This document shows positions 1 through 8,746 of a DNA stretch of 21,484 bases, piece by piece. This DNA is from CAVWUA01 sp963758025 (GTDB lineage: Bacteria; Planctomycetota; Planctomycetia; Isosphaerales; Isosphaeraceae): assembly GCA_963758025.1 (NCBI GenBank), contig CAVWUA010000019.1, positions 1 through 21,484 of the forward strand, in the 5' to 3' direction. The notes under the pieces were generated by a model. That model did not search any database. It was not told where the DNA came from and worked only from the letters and a program-made list of their open reading frames with translations. Both the position numbers and the translations under genes were made by a program. Every line of letters starts with the position of its first letter. Positions within the stretch are counted from its first letter, which is position 1.

Positions 1-73
1 GGCCGTCGGTGTCGATCCGCAGGTTGCGGAAAGGCTGTTGTCCGCGCGGATTGCCGTTGCCCGTCGTCGCCAT
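1..73 (-). CDS. Start of a leftward gene of unknown function (partial)
   Basis: An ATG at 73-71 on the minus strand is preceded by a strong GGGGAGGAGG ribosome binding site about six bases upstream. The frame stays open for 24 codons to the window edge, beginning MATTGNGNPRGQQPF. The visible part is polar and has no signal peptide or membrane segment. No family can be recognised from so short a piece. The call rests mainly on the ribosome binding site and the open frame. Confidence 0.45.
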   Translation of the reverse strand, partial: MATTGNGNPRGQQPFRNLRIDTDG

Positions 74-193
74 GACGCCTCCTCCCCATCCGTTGCCGAA
101 CCGAAAGGAAGTTTAGGCATTCCCCGGCCGAGAGCAAGCCAGAGGACCCGGCCCGCTGCGATCAGAGGATCAACGCATCCCGATGTCTCTCCG

Positions 194-1560
194 TCAGGAG
201 TCGGGCGTCTCGACGATCACGGCCGGTTCGTCGTCCGGCAGGCGATCGAGATAGCCGGGGCCGACCAGGTCCTGTACGATGCGGGGGAACGGCCGTGCTC
301 GCGGGTGTAGAGGCCCTCGGCCAGGTTCAGCAACAGGGTCTCGCGGAGCGGCGCTGCACGGTCAGTTGCGGCTCGCAGGTGCCGAACAGCGGCATGACCG
401 GCACCATCAGCTCCGTCGTCTGAATCCACGCGTAAATCCGCTCCGGGGGCAAGGCGCGGGCGGCCGCGGCGCCCTCGGGGTCGGCCCGGTAGAGGGAGAA
501 ATCCGGCTGACTCGCCGCGATTCCGGACGGCGGAGCGTAGCCCGGCGGGACGTACAATTTGGGTCGAACGGCCGGGGGCCTGTCCGCGTAGGCCAGACGG
601 TTGGCGTAGATCAATCGCAGGATGCGGCGCGTCCGCTCCGGGTCGTTCTGGAAGAACCAGACGACGTGGCGGTTACGCTGCGTCAAGGCGTCGTTCACGA
701 ACGTCGAATTCTGAGCCGCCACGTGCGCAGGAGGAGGTCCGGGTCGTCGAGCTGACGCATCGCGGCGACGTACTCGACCTTGTAGGCGTCGCTCAAGGGG
801 GGAATTGAGGCGTCGATGGTCTGGGCCTCCTTCAGGGCGCGGCGGAGCAGCGGGGCCTCGACGCGGGGGTCGTCGGCCCAGGCGCCGACCCGTCGGACGA
901 TCACTCCCAGGGGGCAGCGGGTATCGCGCTGGCGAAAGGTTCCGTGCCGCTCGCAATGGGCCTGGCAGCGGGGCAGGACGCGGTACCAGCCCCAGGCGCG
1001 GGCCATGTCCCCGGCGTCCTCGCAATGCGCCGCCTCCATCAGGGCGAGGTAGGAGAGGAACTGGAACTCATTCGGCGCCGACCAGGGGTCGCTGACGATC
1101 GGGCTGAGCCGCTCCACCGGCTCCCAGACGGCGTCGGGCCGCTCGGTTGCGATTCGCCAGGTCTCCAGGGCCGCGCGGTTCTCGTCGAGCCGGAGGCGCA
1201 TCGCCGGGCTGATCTTCGCCCAGGGGGCCTGCGCCGCGTCGTAGATGGCGCCGAAATCCAGCGGCGGGCTCGTGAAATCGACCTGCCGTGCCGCCTCTCG
1301 ATACGCGACGAACGCGTTTTGCTCGTCGGGAACTTCCAGCGCAGGCTGAACGCCGCCACGTCGAACGGGTCGCCCACGTCGGGCAAATCCCGGAGTACCG
1401 TCCAGCGCCAGACGTAGCACGCGAGCACCACCACGATCAGCCCGTACGTCAGCAAGAGCCCCCAGCGCCGCCACCCCCGCGTTCGCTCGACCCAGACCAG
1501 AGGGGCCGACAGCACCCCCCAGAACCCCGGCCACCGCCACCCCGTTACCGTCGTCGTCAT
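194..1560 (-). CDS. Membrane-anchored protein of unknown function, paralog A (frame-disrupted)
   Basis: Function is not recognised. The ATG at 1560 follows a GGAGGGTGGAGG purine run. The N-terminus has a short cytoplasmic stretch, one hydrophobic helix (around residues 35-52, LLLTYGLIVVVLACYVW), then the motif LRDLPDVGDPF. The rest looks soluble and helical, with a segment DMARAWGWYRVL and a C-terminal segment ETLLLNLAEGLYTRE. The next gene shares all these landmarks in the same order, so the two are tandem paralogs. Translation changes frame near 1334, 712, 350 and 275, and the protein ends with VETPDS and a TGA at 196-194. The first break fits one lost G in GG, which would restore RWKVPDEQNAF. 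Broken frames with conserved content suggest sequence indels or a recent pseudogene. The topology suggests a large extracytoplasmic domain, which is an inference. Confidence 0.7.
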
Positions 1561-1670
1561 CGCCTCCACCCTCCACGCCGGATCAGTAGATGAACGACCC
1601 AGCAACATGCTAACGCCGCTCGATGCCCCCGACAACGATTAATCCGAATTTCTTCGGAGACATGGTGGTT

Positions 1671-3007
1671 TCAGGGTTTGGCGGGCGCGGGTTCCTCGGG
1701 TTCCGAGGCGTGGAACCCCTCGGGCAGATGGTCGAGAATGCCGGTGTCGAGCAGGGCGCGGTAGGAGGTGAGCTCCTTTCGTTGCTCGCGTTCGTAGAGC
1801 TGTTCGGCCAGGTTCAGAACCAGGCTCGACCGCAAGGCGCGGTCGCGGTCCAGGGCCCCTTGCACCGCATCGTAGGAGACCAGCAGGATATCGGCGAGCG
1901 GCGCGGCGTCGATCCGGGGGGCCAGCTTGATAGGGGAGATGTCGCGAGCTTCCGGCTCGGTGAACGGGGCCAGGTACAGCCGCTTCGGGTTCTTTTGCGT
2001 GCCGGTCCACGGCGGCCGTTTCGTGGGCGGCGTGTCGCAATGGGCCAGCCAGTTGGCGAAGGCCAGCCGGATCAGCCGACGGCTCCGCTCCGGCTCGTGC
2101 TGGGCGAACCACTCCGCGCGGCGGAGCCAGGCGAAATGATGGTACCAGACCGACGGGTCAAACGCCTCGATCTTCTGCCGGGAATCCATCATGTCCTGCA
2201 CAAATTTTTCGGTGTCGTTCACCGCGTCCATCGTCATGAGGTATTCGATCTGGATCGGTTCGGAGTCGGGCGGGGTCAGGGCGTTGAGGGCCAGCACGTC
2301 GGCCAGGGCGCGGCGGAGGTCGTCGGCGTCGGCCCTCGGGTCGCGCACCCAGTGCGTGGCCAGCTCCTGCGCGGCCTGGTATTCGGCCATCCCGATCAAC
2401 CGCGTGATGACCGAGCCGTGCCGACCCACCAGGCGGCTACCCCGCAAGACCGCCCGGTACCACCTCCAGGCACCGGCCATGTCCCCCAGCGCCATCCGTC
2501 GCGAGCCCTCCACCATCGCCAGGTGCGACAGGTCGCGATGTTCCTCCTGGAGCAGGGAGAGGACCGTGCTGAACCTCAATTCGCCGATCGGCATGTACAG
2601 CGCATCGGGCCGCTCGCTCCCTCGCCGCCAGAGTTCCAGCCCTCGGCGTTCGCCTCCAGAAAGGCCGTTGCGTTCTCGTCCCCCTTCGGCCAGGTAAACG
2701 GCCTGTTCAGGAGGCGCTTCTCGATGACCTCGTTGTGGACGAACTTCGCCGCCGCCTTCCGGTAGAGCGTGAAGGCATCGCGGTCCTCGGGAACCGTCAG
2801 GGTGAGCAACGGCTCCGGGTTGAACGGATCGCCGATGTCCGGCAGCCCGCGCAGTTGCGATTGCCTCCAGATCAGAAGGCCGACCGCCGACGCGATCAGC
2901 AGGTAAACAAGCGTCAGCGCGATCCGCCAGCGTCCGCGCAACTGCTCCAGCCAACGCCCGGGGCCGTCAATACCGCGATCCCACGCCCCGAGAATTTCAT
3001 CCGTCAC
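1671..3007 (-). CDS. Membrane-anchored protein of unknown function, paralog B (one frameshift)
   Basis: Function is not recognised. A GTG start at 3007 is chosen because an AGAGAGGG run lies just upstream and it gives a sensible N-terminus (VTDEILGAWDRG). One membrane helix follows (LTLVYLLIASAVGLLIW), then LRGLPDIGDPF, matching paralog A's LRDLPDVGDPF. Other shared blocks are DMAGAWRWYRAVL, WFAQHEPERSRRLIRLAFAN and LVLNLAEQLYEREQ. The tail is Pro/Glu-rich (SEPEEPAPAKP). One frame change lies near 2630: restoring a single G (GG to GGG) gives AEGWELWRRGSERPDALY and joins both halves. It starts about 110 bp upstream of paralog A, in the same direction, so the two may be co-transcribed. It is divergent from the FAH-family gene, with about 210 bp between the starts for promoters. 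Confidence 0.78.
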
Positions 3008-3215
3008 GCCCTCTCTCTGATACGATCCCCCGGCAATGAGCCATTTGACAGAGTATCGCACGCGCGCCGGAAATTGCAACGACAGTTGTCGGAGATTGGT
3101 CGCGCGGGGGCATTTTGCGGCCTGTTCCCCCTGGTTCCGGGCGTGGGCAGAGGGTAGGCTGGGCCATTTGACGAAAAGCGACGCAACAGACAGAGAGAGA
3201 GAGGGAGACGCGACC

Positions 3216-4096
3216 ATGCGACTGGCGACCGTGCAGACCGATCAGGGGCCGCGGGCCTGTGCGCTGTGGGATGGGCACTATGTGGACCTGCAGGCGGCCG
3301 ACCCGGGTCGTTGCCGGCGAGTCGTGCGGGAGTTCCTCGGCGCTGGGGCCGGAGGGGCTGGCGGCGGGCCGAGACGGCCTTGCAGAACGGGCGACGGTGC
3401 GGTACGACCCGGCGACGGTCCAGTTGCTGGCGCCGGTGCCCGACCCGCAGAAGGTCGATCTGCCTGGGCCTGAACTACCGCGACCACGCCGATCGAGAGC
3501 GAACATGCCGATCCCGGAGGAGCCGGTGCTGTTCAGCAAGTTCCCCTCGACCCTGATCGGCCACGGGCAGCGACGATCGTCCTGCCGGCGGTCAGCGAGC
3601 AGGTCGATTACGAGGCCGAGCTGGTCGTCGTGATCGGCCGGCGCGGGCGGGACATCGCGGCGCGAGAAGGCGATGCCGAGTACATCGGCGGTTACGCCGT
3701 CGGCCACGACGTCTCGGCGCGCGACTGGCAGCTCCACAAGCCGGGCAAGCAGTGGCTGGCGGGCAAGACGTTCGACACCTTCGCGCCGGTCGGCCCGGAG
3801 CTGGTCACCGGCCGACGAGGTCCCCGACCCGCACGCCCTGGGCATCCGTCTGCGGCTCAACGGCCAGACGATGCAGGACTCGAACACCAACCAGCTGATC
3901 TTCCGGGTCGGCGAGGTGGTCGTCGTATCTCTCGCGGATCTGCACGCTGGAGCCGGGCGACCTGATCTTCACCGGCACGCCCCCGGGCGTCGGCATGGCC
4001 CGCAAGCCGCCCGTCTGGCTCAAGCCGGGGGACGTGGTGGAGGTCGAGATCGACGGCCTCGGGACCTTGCGGAACCCCGTGGTGCAGGGGGATTAG
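3216..4096 (+). CDS. Fumarylacetoacetate hydrolase family protein (frame-disrupted)
   Basis: A member of the FAH superfamily, which hydrolyses or isomerises acyl-pyruvate-type compounds with a divalent metal (FAHD1, HpcE and similar enzymes). The ATG at 3216 follows a GA-rich ribosome binding region (GAGAGGGAGA). Family landmarks appear in the right order: MRLATVQ at the start, GLNYRDHAD, the metal-ligand segment VDYEAELVVVIGR, GYAVGHDVSARDWQ, GKTFDTFAPVGPELV, QDSNTNQLIF, and the C-terminal LEPGDLIFTGTPPGVGM. They lie in different frames, with breaks near 3340, 3460, 3500, 3570, 3805 and 3925. Total span (about 290 codons) matches the family, so nothing large is missing. Six breaks in 880 bp is the worst case in the window, and either poor sequence or a pseudogene could explain it. 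The exact substrate cannot be read from the sequence. Confidence 0.85.
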
Positions 4097-4125
4097 GACA
4101 CCGGAACGGGGTGATGGTCGTTATT

Positions 4126-4227
4126 GAGTTCAGAGTGGCAAAAGACACATTCCGGATTCCAGATCTTCAAAGAGGAGCGGAAAGGAGCTTCTGGAATCGG
4201 GAATCGGCCGTTGGCCATGCGTCCGTC
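4126..4227. repeat. Dispersed hairpin repeat, copy 1
   Basis: About 100 bp between two convergent genes, with clear similarity to 7750-7849. Arms at 4150-4163 and 4190-4203 are reverse complements at 13 of 14 positions, around a 26-nt loop that contains the shared core GATCTTCAAAGAGG. The position between convergent genes would allow it to act as a transcription end, but there is no clear T-tract. The second copy argues for a mobile or repetitive intergenic element. Confidence 0.6.
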
Positions 4228-4235
4228 AATGACCG

Positions 4236-5179
4236 TCACTCCGTTCGCCGTTCCACAAGTCTCCGCAAGAGGGGCTCGTACACGTCGCGGCCCCGAAGGT
4301 TCTCGACCCAGCGGGAGGGAAGGGCGCGGGAGCCGTCGCGCAGGCCGGCGATGCCGCCGGCGACGGCGGCTGTCGTGTCGGTGTCGTGGCCGAGGGCGAT
4401 GGCGGATTTGACGACGTGTTCGAAGCTGCCGGCCTGGGCGACGACCATGCGGGCCGAGTGCAGGCAGTCGAGCACGTAGCCGCCGCCGGACCCCCGGGAG
4501 GCTCGTCGGGACGGATCGACGGTTTCCAGCTCGTCGCGGGCGGGCGAGCCAGGTCCGTGATGGTCCCGCAGCGCCGCGACGGCCGACGCCCAGGGGTCCT
4601 CGACATCCTCCAGCGCCCGCCTGGCCCACAGGCAATACAGGGCGCAGCAGACCTGCCCGCGCGGGTGTCCGTGCGTGACCCGCGACTGACGGAAGGCATC
4701 GTCGATCAGCTCCGCGTCCGTCCCGTCGTGCCAGAGAGCCAGCGGCAGGACGCGCATCAGCGAGCCGTTGCCGTTGTCGCGCTCGCCGTGTCGGCCCGGC
4801 CTCCAGCGCCGGGGTGCCTCCTTGCAAGGCGCGGAGGGCCTGGCCGGTCTGGATGCCGCAGTCGAAGACATGGCCATCGACGGCCATGTATCCGTCATCG
4901 AACCACTGCACGAGCCGCCGGCCGAAGTCCTCGCGGGTCGAGCCGGCCGCACTCCAGCAGCGAGGCCAGCAGGACGAGCGCCTGCGCCCCGTCGTCCGAC
5001 CACGTTCCCGGCGGCACCGAGGCATGGGCGCGGCGGAACCCCTCCGGCGGCTGGTACTCGATCGCCTCGCGCGGCGGGATCGCTTCGGGCGGGTGGAACT
5101 CGTACGGCACGCCGAGGGCATCGCCGACCAGCAGGCCGAGCAATCCGCCCTCGATTCGTTCCTGTCGCGTGGGAGGCAT
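4236..5179 (-). CDS. ADP-ribosylglycohydrolase family protein (frame-disrupted)
   Basis: Belongs to the ADP-ribosylglycohydrolase (DraG/ARH) family, which removes ADP-ribose from proteins or small molecules using two metal ions. The start at 5179 gives MPPTRQERIEGGLLGLLVGD, with the family's GxLLGxxxGDAxG motif. WSDDGAQAL corresponds to the metal-binding WTDDT motif; the position normally holding T is G. Further on are GNGSLMRVLPLALW and, near the C-terminus, ALGHDTDTTAAVAGGIAGL, the classic second metal-binding motif. About 310 codons is normal for the family. Frame changes occur near 4925 and 4800, and the halves otherwise join smoothly. No toxin-like ADP-ribosyltransferase gene is visible nearby, so a partner cannot be named. 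It ends about 10 bp from the hairpin repeat and converges with the FAH-family gene. Confidence 0.87.
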
Positions 5180-5286
5180 CGGCGGTGGTCCTTCGTACCT
5201 CGACGGATGGGATTTCGGAACGATGTCATTGCGATTCAGCCGTATTCGGGCGGCCCTGTCAAGAAGATACCAGGAGAGCGATTCGC

Positions 5287-5309
5287 GGGTGCGGCAAAAC
5301 TTCCTGGCG
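5287..5309 (+). repeat. Terminal inverted repeat of the ISKra4 element, transposase 3' side
   Basis: It reads inward GGGTGCGGCAAA, then ACT, then TCCTGGCG. It matches the opposite end except at one base in the first block and within the three-base spacer. Confidence 0.8.
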
Positions 5310-5312
5310 GCC

Positions 5313-6732
5313 TTAACCTGCTTCGCGGAGCCGGCTTTCCCAGTATTTGTCCCACTGACCACTCTGGGTCAGCGCTTCCGGCGCCATGATCGCCTCAGCG
5401 TTGTCGCTGTCCCAGCGCATCCCGCTACCCTTCAGACGCGCCGTGAGTGTCTTGCACGTCGCTTCCGTCGGTCCGCTGCCGATCTGCCAGTCGCGCGACT
5501 GAAACTCCGGATAACGAATCATTTCGCGACGCTCGCTCACGTAGTTCACAAGCCGATCGGCGGCACTCTTGCCCTTCTTCAACTCCACTCGCCACTGCAA
5601 CAACTTCGTCCACGCCGCCTCGTACCCCTCGTGCTTGAAAATGTGGAGCAGCTCCCCCGCCCACTCCTTGCCCGCCGCGTCCTCCTCACCGTAAATCTCC
5701 CGCCGAGCCTTATGGACGTTCTCCGCCAGGTGGTAGAAATCCAGCCCCAACGCATCCAAAGGCAAGCTCTGGACCTGGATCTGGTTGCGAATCCAGGGCG
5801 AGCCATCGACATTGCCCACCTTCTCCTGCGACAGGTCCAGACGAATCCGCTGGGCCTCACGACGCATCAGGCGACCCGCCTCCACACAGTCGCCTCGTGT
5901 GCCACAAACCTGCCGATGTTCCTGGGTCTCATCATAGAAGGCGATGATCTTGAACTCCTTGTAACGCTGATCGGCCCCCGGTTTCTTGCGAGCCAACGGC
6001 CGGGCCTTGCGGCCTCGACGACTCCGCTTCTGTTTCACCTGCTTGCGCCGCTTCGCCTTCTCAGCCTCGGTGACCATCGGCACCATCACGCCATCGCTGC
6101 CGAGATAGATCCGCGTCGTCTTCTCCGGGGTTTTGCAGTCGACTGCCGTCCAGTCCAGTTCCAGTTTTCCCGAACGTTGGGCCTGCAAGACCCGCTTGCC
6201 CTCGGTCTCGACCAGAACCCGAAGCGTCTCGCCGCTGAGCGAGATCTGCGCCGTGCGGCTGAGGTTGGCCGCGGCCTTGTCAAAGTTCTTGCCGTCGCCG
6301 TTGAGCCGGCAGGCCATCTCACACACGCCCAGGCTGATCGTACTCTCGGCGGCGTCGAGCCAGGCATCCAGAGGCGTACTCGTGCCTTCATCGGGAGAGT
6401 GCCAGCGTCGTCGTCGGAGCCGAACCCGTCCGTTGATCGTGAGCACGGTGAAGTCCTGGCGTCCTTTATTGCGTTTGGTCTTGCCGGTGCTTTGGTCCTT
6501 CGGAGGGGGGAAAAGCGGCTTCCGCCGCGTCGAGTCTCATCTGCAGGGCTTTCTCGAAAGCGCGTTCTCGGAACTCGGCGAAGAGGTCGCGGACCGGTTC
6601 TTCGCTGCCGGCGATGATGCGTCCTGGGGGGGCGTCGTTGACGGCGTCGGCGACCTTCGCAAGCATCGCCTCCATCTCGGCACGCATTTGAGCGATGAAC
6701 TCCTCACGCGACAGTTTGGGATCGGCGGACAT
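5313..6732 (-). CDS. ISKra4-family DDE transposase (two overlapping frames)
   Basis: Catalyses transposition of the surrounding insertion sequence. The ATG at 6732 follows a perfect AGGAGG eight bases upstream. The first frame encodes about 85 residues (MSADPKLSREEFIAQM...) rich in charged helices and ends at 6466. The second, entered by a +1 shift, carries the catalytic part, with candidate DDE residues in LDWTAVDCKT, GLDFYHLAENVH and GSGPTEATCK, followed by LKGSGMRWDSDNAEAI and a terminal W..YW segment typical of ISKra4 transposases. The frames overlap around a run of six C (minus strand, 6510-6505) in the context TTT CCC CCC TCC. Dropping one C fuses them into a protein of about 470 residues. 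Either programmed frameshifting or a homopolymer sequencing error is possible. Confidence 0.88.
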
Positions 6733-6790
6733 GGCAAAGACCTCCTGGGGAAAAGGACCTCTGCCTATCTTGCCCAACCCGCAAGCCTGG

Positions 6791-6813
6791 CGCCAGGATT
6801 ATTTGCCACACCC
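6791..6813 (-). repeat. Terminal inverted repeat of the ISKra4 element, transposase 5' side
   Basis: Read on the minus strand inward it is GGGTGTGGCAAA, then TAA, then TCCTGGCG, matching the other end. It lies about 60 bp upstream of the transposase start, so the promoter must lie in or near this end. Confidence 0.8.
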
Positions 6814-6844
6814 TGCCCTTCGCCCTTTCTGGATGGTTCCGACT

Positions 6845-6887
6845 CCAGGGGCGTTGCCGCTGGCTGCTGAATGCTGCCCTTTGCGGG
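6845..6887. repeat. Single arm of a dispersed palindromic repeat
   Basis: A 43-bp sequence closely matching the arm at 9870-9912 (CCAGGGGCGTTGCC...TGAATGCTGCCC). It carries a small internal palindrome (CCAGGGGC/GCCGCTGG, imperfect). Only one arm is present here, whereas the copy at 9710-9912 has two arms facing each other. The rest of 6814-7074 shows no gene. Confidence 0.6.
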
Positions 6888-7074
6888 CCGAATCGAGATC
6901 AGATCGGGCGCAGAATGCGTCTCGTCAACACCCATTCTCAACGGGCGTTTTCCGGCGACGCACCCAAATGGGCTGTCTCTCGCCGACGCGATCGTGAGTG
7001 GCGACCGGCGGACACGAATTGCCGGGGGTGGGGTGATCCGGGACAATAGAGGCCGTTTGTCCGACTGGAAATGG

Positions 7075-7088
7075 AAAGGAGGTGATCC
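7075..7088 (+). promoter_or_regulatory. Full-length Shine-Dalgarno sequence of the Uma2-family gene
   Basis: AAAGGAGGTGATCC is complementary to the whole conserved bacterial 16S rRNA 3' tail (GGATCACCTCCTTT), not only the usual four to six bases. AGGAGG ends seven bases before the ATG at 7090, the ideal spacing, and this settles the start codon. Confidence 0.75.
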
Positions 7089-7089
7089 C

Positions 7090-7640
7090 ATGGCGACGGC
7101 CGAGGCGTTGATGACGGCCCAGGAATTCGCCAGGCGGCCCGACTCGGGCGTGCCCGAGGAACTGGTCCGGGGGAGGATTGTCCGCATGACCGTGCCGGGA
7201 CCGCGACATGGGCAGATTGCCGCCCAAGTTGTCAACCGGCTCGTTGGTTTTTTCGAGGATCACGACCTCGGCCATGTCGTCTGCAACGACTCCGGCGTTC
7301 TCACCGAACGCGACCCCGACACCGTCCGCGGCCCGGACATCGCCTTCTACAGCTACGCGAAACTGCCGAAGGGGCCATTGCCGAAGTCGTATCCGTCGGT
7401 CGCGCCGAGCTGGTGATCGAGGTTCGCTCGCCGAGCGACCGCTGGCCGAAGGTGCTGGCGAAGGTCGCGGAATATCTCAACGCGGGGGTCGCCGTCGTCT
7501 GCGTGCTCGATCCCGACCCGGAACAGGCCCTCCTGTTCGCGGCCGACCGGCCCGTTCGCGTGCTCCAGGCGGACGAGGAGCTGGCGATCCCGGAGATCCT
7601 CGGCGCGTTCCGGGTCGCCGTGGGGCGGTTCTTCGCGTAA
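7090..7640 (+). CDS. Uma2-family (DUF820) PD-(D/E)XK nuclease-like protein, one frameshift
   Basis: Uma2-family proteins have a restriction-endonuclease-like fold. They are abundant in cyanobacteria and planctomycetes, and their cellular role is largely unknown. The start MATAEALMTAQEFARRP is set by the strong ribosome binding site. The core is visible: RHGQIAAQVVNRLVGFF, then the acidic motif RGPDIAFYS, then LVIEVRSPSDRWPKVLAKVAEYL. The D of GPD and the E of IEV form the expected metal-binding pair. The C-terminus (VAVVCVLDPDPEQALLF) has the usual family strand. About 184 codons is normal. The frame breaks near 7407, where CCGAGCTGG should be CCGGAGCTGG; adding one G joins the halves as ELVIEV. 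This is the cleanest example of a G-run indel in the window. Confidence 0.87.
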
Positions 7641-7669
7641 ATTCACGATTGTTTATCAGAAGGGTGGCT

Positions 7670-7689
7670 GGGGTCCGGATTCGGACCCC
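7670..7689. terminator. Hairpin downstream of the Uma2-family gene
   Basis: A perfect 8-bp inverted repeat, GGGGTCCG and CGGACCCC, with a 4-nt loop, starts 30 bp after the stop codon. There is no T-tract on either side, so it may be a repeat or an mRNA 3'-end structure and not a classic intrinsic terminator. Confidence 0.4.
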
Positions 7690-7749
7690 GGCTCCGCGGC
7701 GGACGCCGGGGTCTTGAAGACAAGACTCCAGGCACTCATTCGCCCTATG

Positions 7750-7849
7750 GAGTTCCGCATAACAAAGGGCACACTCCAGATTCCGGATCTTCAAAGAGGC
7801 AAGAAACTTCTGGAATCTGGGATGTGCCCTTTGCGATGCGGCAGTCAGT
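7750..7849. repeat. Dispersed hairpin repeat, copy 2
   Basis: Matches 4126-4227 along its length and shares the core GGATCTTCAAAGAGG (GATCTTCAAAGAGG in copy 1). Arms at 7764-7787 and 7809-7832 are reverse complements at 21 of 24 positions, with a 21-nt loop. The stem is longer and better paired than in copy 1. It again lies between two genes that converge, here the Uma2-family and PDZ-protein genes. Confidence 0.65.
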
Positions 7850-7881
7850 AATAGGCCAGGCATCATCAATAGGCTTGTGGA

Positions 7882-8743
7882 TCAGATGCCTTCCAGCGGC
7901 GTGACGGTCAGCGTCTTTTCCTCGCCGTCGCGGAGGATCTTCACCTCGGCGCTCTGGCCGGGGGGGACTTCCTCGGCGGCGTCGTAGAGGTCGGCGATGG
8001 AGGTGGTCCAGCGGCCGTCGAGCGTGGTGAGGATGTCGCCCGGCTTCAAGCCCGCGGTGTCGGCGGGGGAGCCGGGCAGGACGGTTTTGATCGGGATTCC
8101 CTGGGATTCCACGCCGCCGGAAGGCGCGCCGACGGTCAGGCCCCACAGGCCCTTCGGGGCCAGCATGCGGACCTGCGCGACCTTCGGGCCCATCATCCGC
8201 TCGGGCAGGACCTTCATCAGGTCGCGGACCTCGAAGTCCACCGGCGTGAAGGTCATGACGTGGTCCTTGTAGTCGATCGTCGTGCGGTAGCGGGCGAAGA
8301 AGGTGTAGCCGATGATGCCGTCGAGCGGCTTGTCCAGCATCCCGCCAAGCACCTTCAACGCCGGGTGATCGAGCACGATGACCGGCAGGTCCTTGGCCGT
8401 CAGGTCGCCGACTTCGAGCGACTTGATCTTTCCCTCGCCGCGCGTGCCGAAGAGGAACGACCGCGGGGCGTCCGGATCGATCGCGCCGGAGCGTTCGGCC
8501 GCCTTGTTGCCCAGCAGGATCACCGGCGAGCCGAGGTCGAAGATCAGGCGGAACGGTCCCTTGCCGTTGATCCTGGCCGTGACGAGCATGTGGTTCGACG
8601 GCAGCATCTCGAACGGAACCTCCGCCGGCTCCACCGTCTTCTTCGGCTGATCCTTGGGCGCGTCCTCAGCCCGCGCTGGGCGAGGGGGCGCTCAGGAGGA
8701 CCAGCAAGGCCAGGGCGATCGGATATCGTCGTGTCGTGGCCAT
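7882..8743 (-). CDS. Exported retropepsin-like aspartyl protease with PDZ domain, altered active site
   Basis: Predicted exported protein. The ATG at 8743 follows GGAGGG and starts a signal peptide (MATTRRYPIALALLVLLSAP). The reading frame breaks once inside the signal region near 8685; losing one C from a run of five would give ...ARAEDAPKDQPKK and join the mature part. The protease-like domain begins LVTARINGKGPFRLIFDLGS and includes LDGIIGYTFFARY, the second conserved strand of this family. The active-site triplet is D-L-G in place of the usual D-T/S-G. A C-terminal PDZ domain follows (GIPIKTVLPGSPADTAGLKPGDIL). The start lies only three bases after the stop of the upstream homologous gene, so the two are almost certainly co-translated. 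Substrate unknown. The protease fold is confident; activity is not. Confidence 0.8.
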
Positions 8744-8746
8744 GAT

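Larger units (their letters stand above)
5287..6813 (-). mobile_element. ISKra4-family insertion sequence, complete
   Basis: A 1,527-bp element bounded by imperfect terminal inverted repeats at 5287-5309 and 6791-6813. Both read inward as GGGTG(C/T)GGCAAA, three variable bases, then TCCTGGCG. ISKra4-family ends are reported to begin with GGG, which fits. It holds one leftward transposase locus in two frames. The eight bases outside each end (5279-5286 and 6814-6821) do not match, so no target-site duplication is seen; some groups in this family make none. Intact ends and a nearly full transposase suggest a recent arrival. Confidence 0.85.

Noticed and set aside
3187..3210. GA-rich microsatellite before the FAH-family gene
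   Set aside because: It is short, irregular and best explained as an extended ribosome binding region.
4386..6617. A 743-codon rightward open frame
   Set aside because: It is antisense to the ADP-ribosylglycohydrolase and ISKra4 transposase, both of which have clear family motifs. It is low-complexity Arg/Pro/Ala-rich, as expected of high-GC shadow frames.
5279..6821. Target-site duplication around the ISKra4 element
   Set aside because: The eight bases on each side do not match, so none is claimed.
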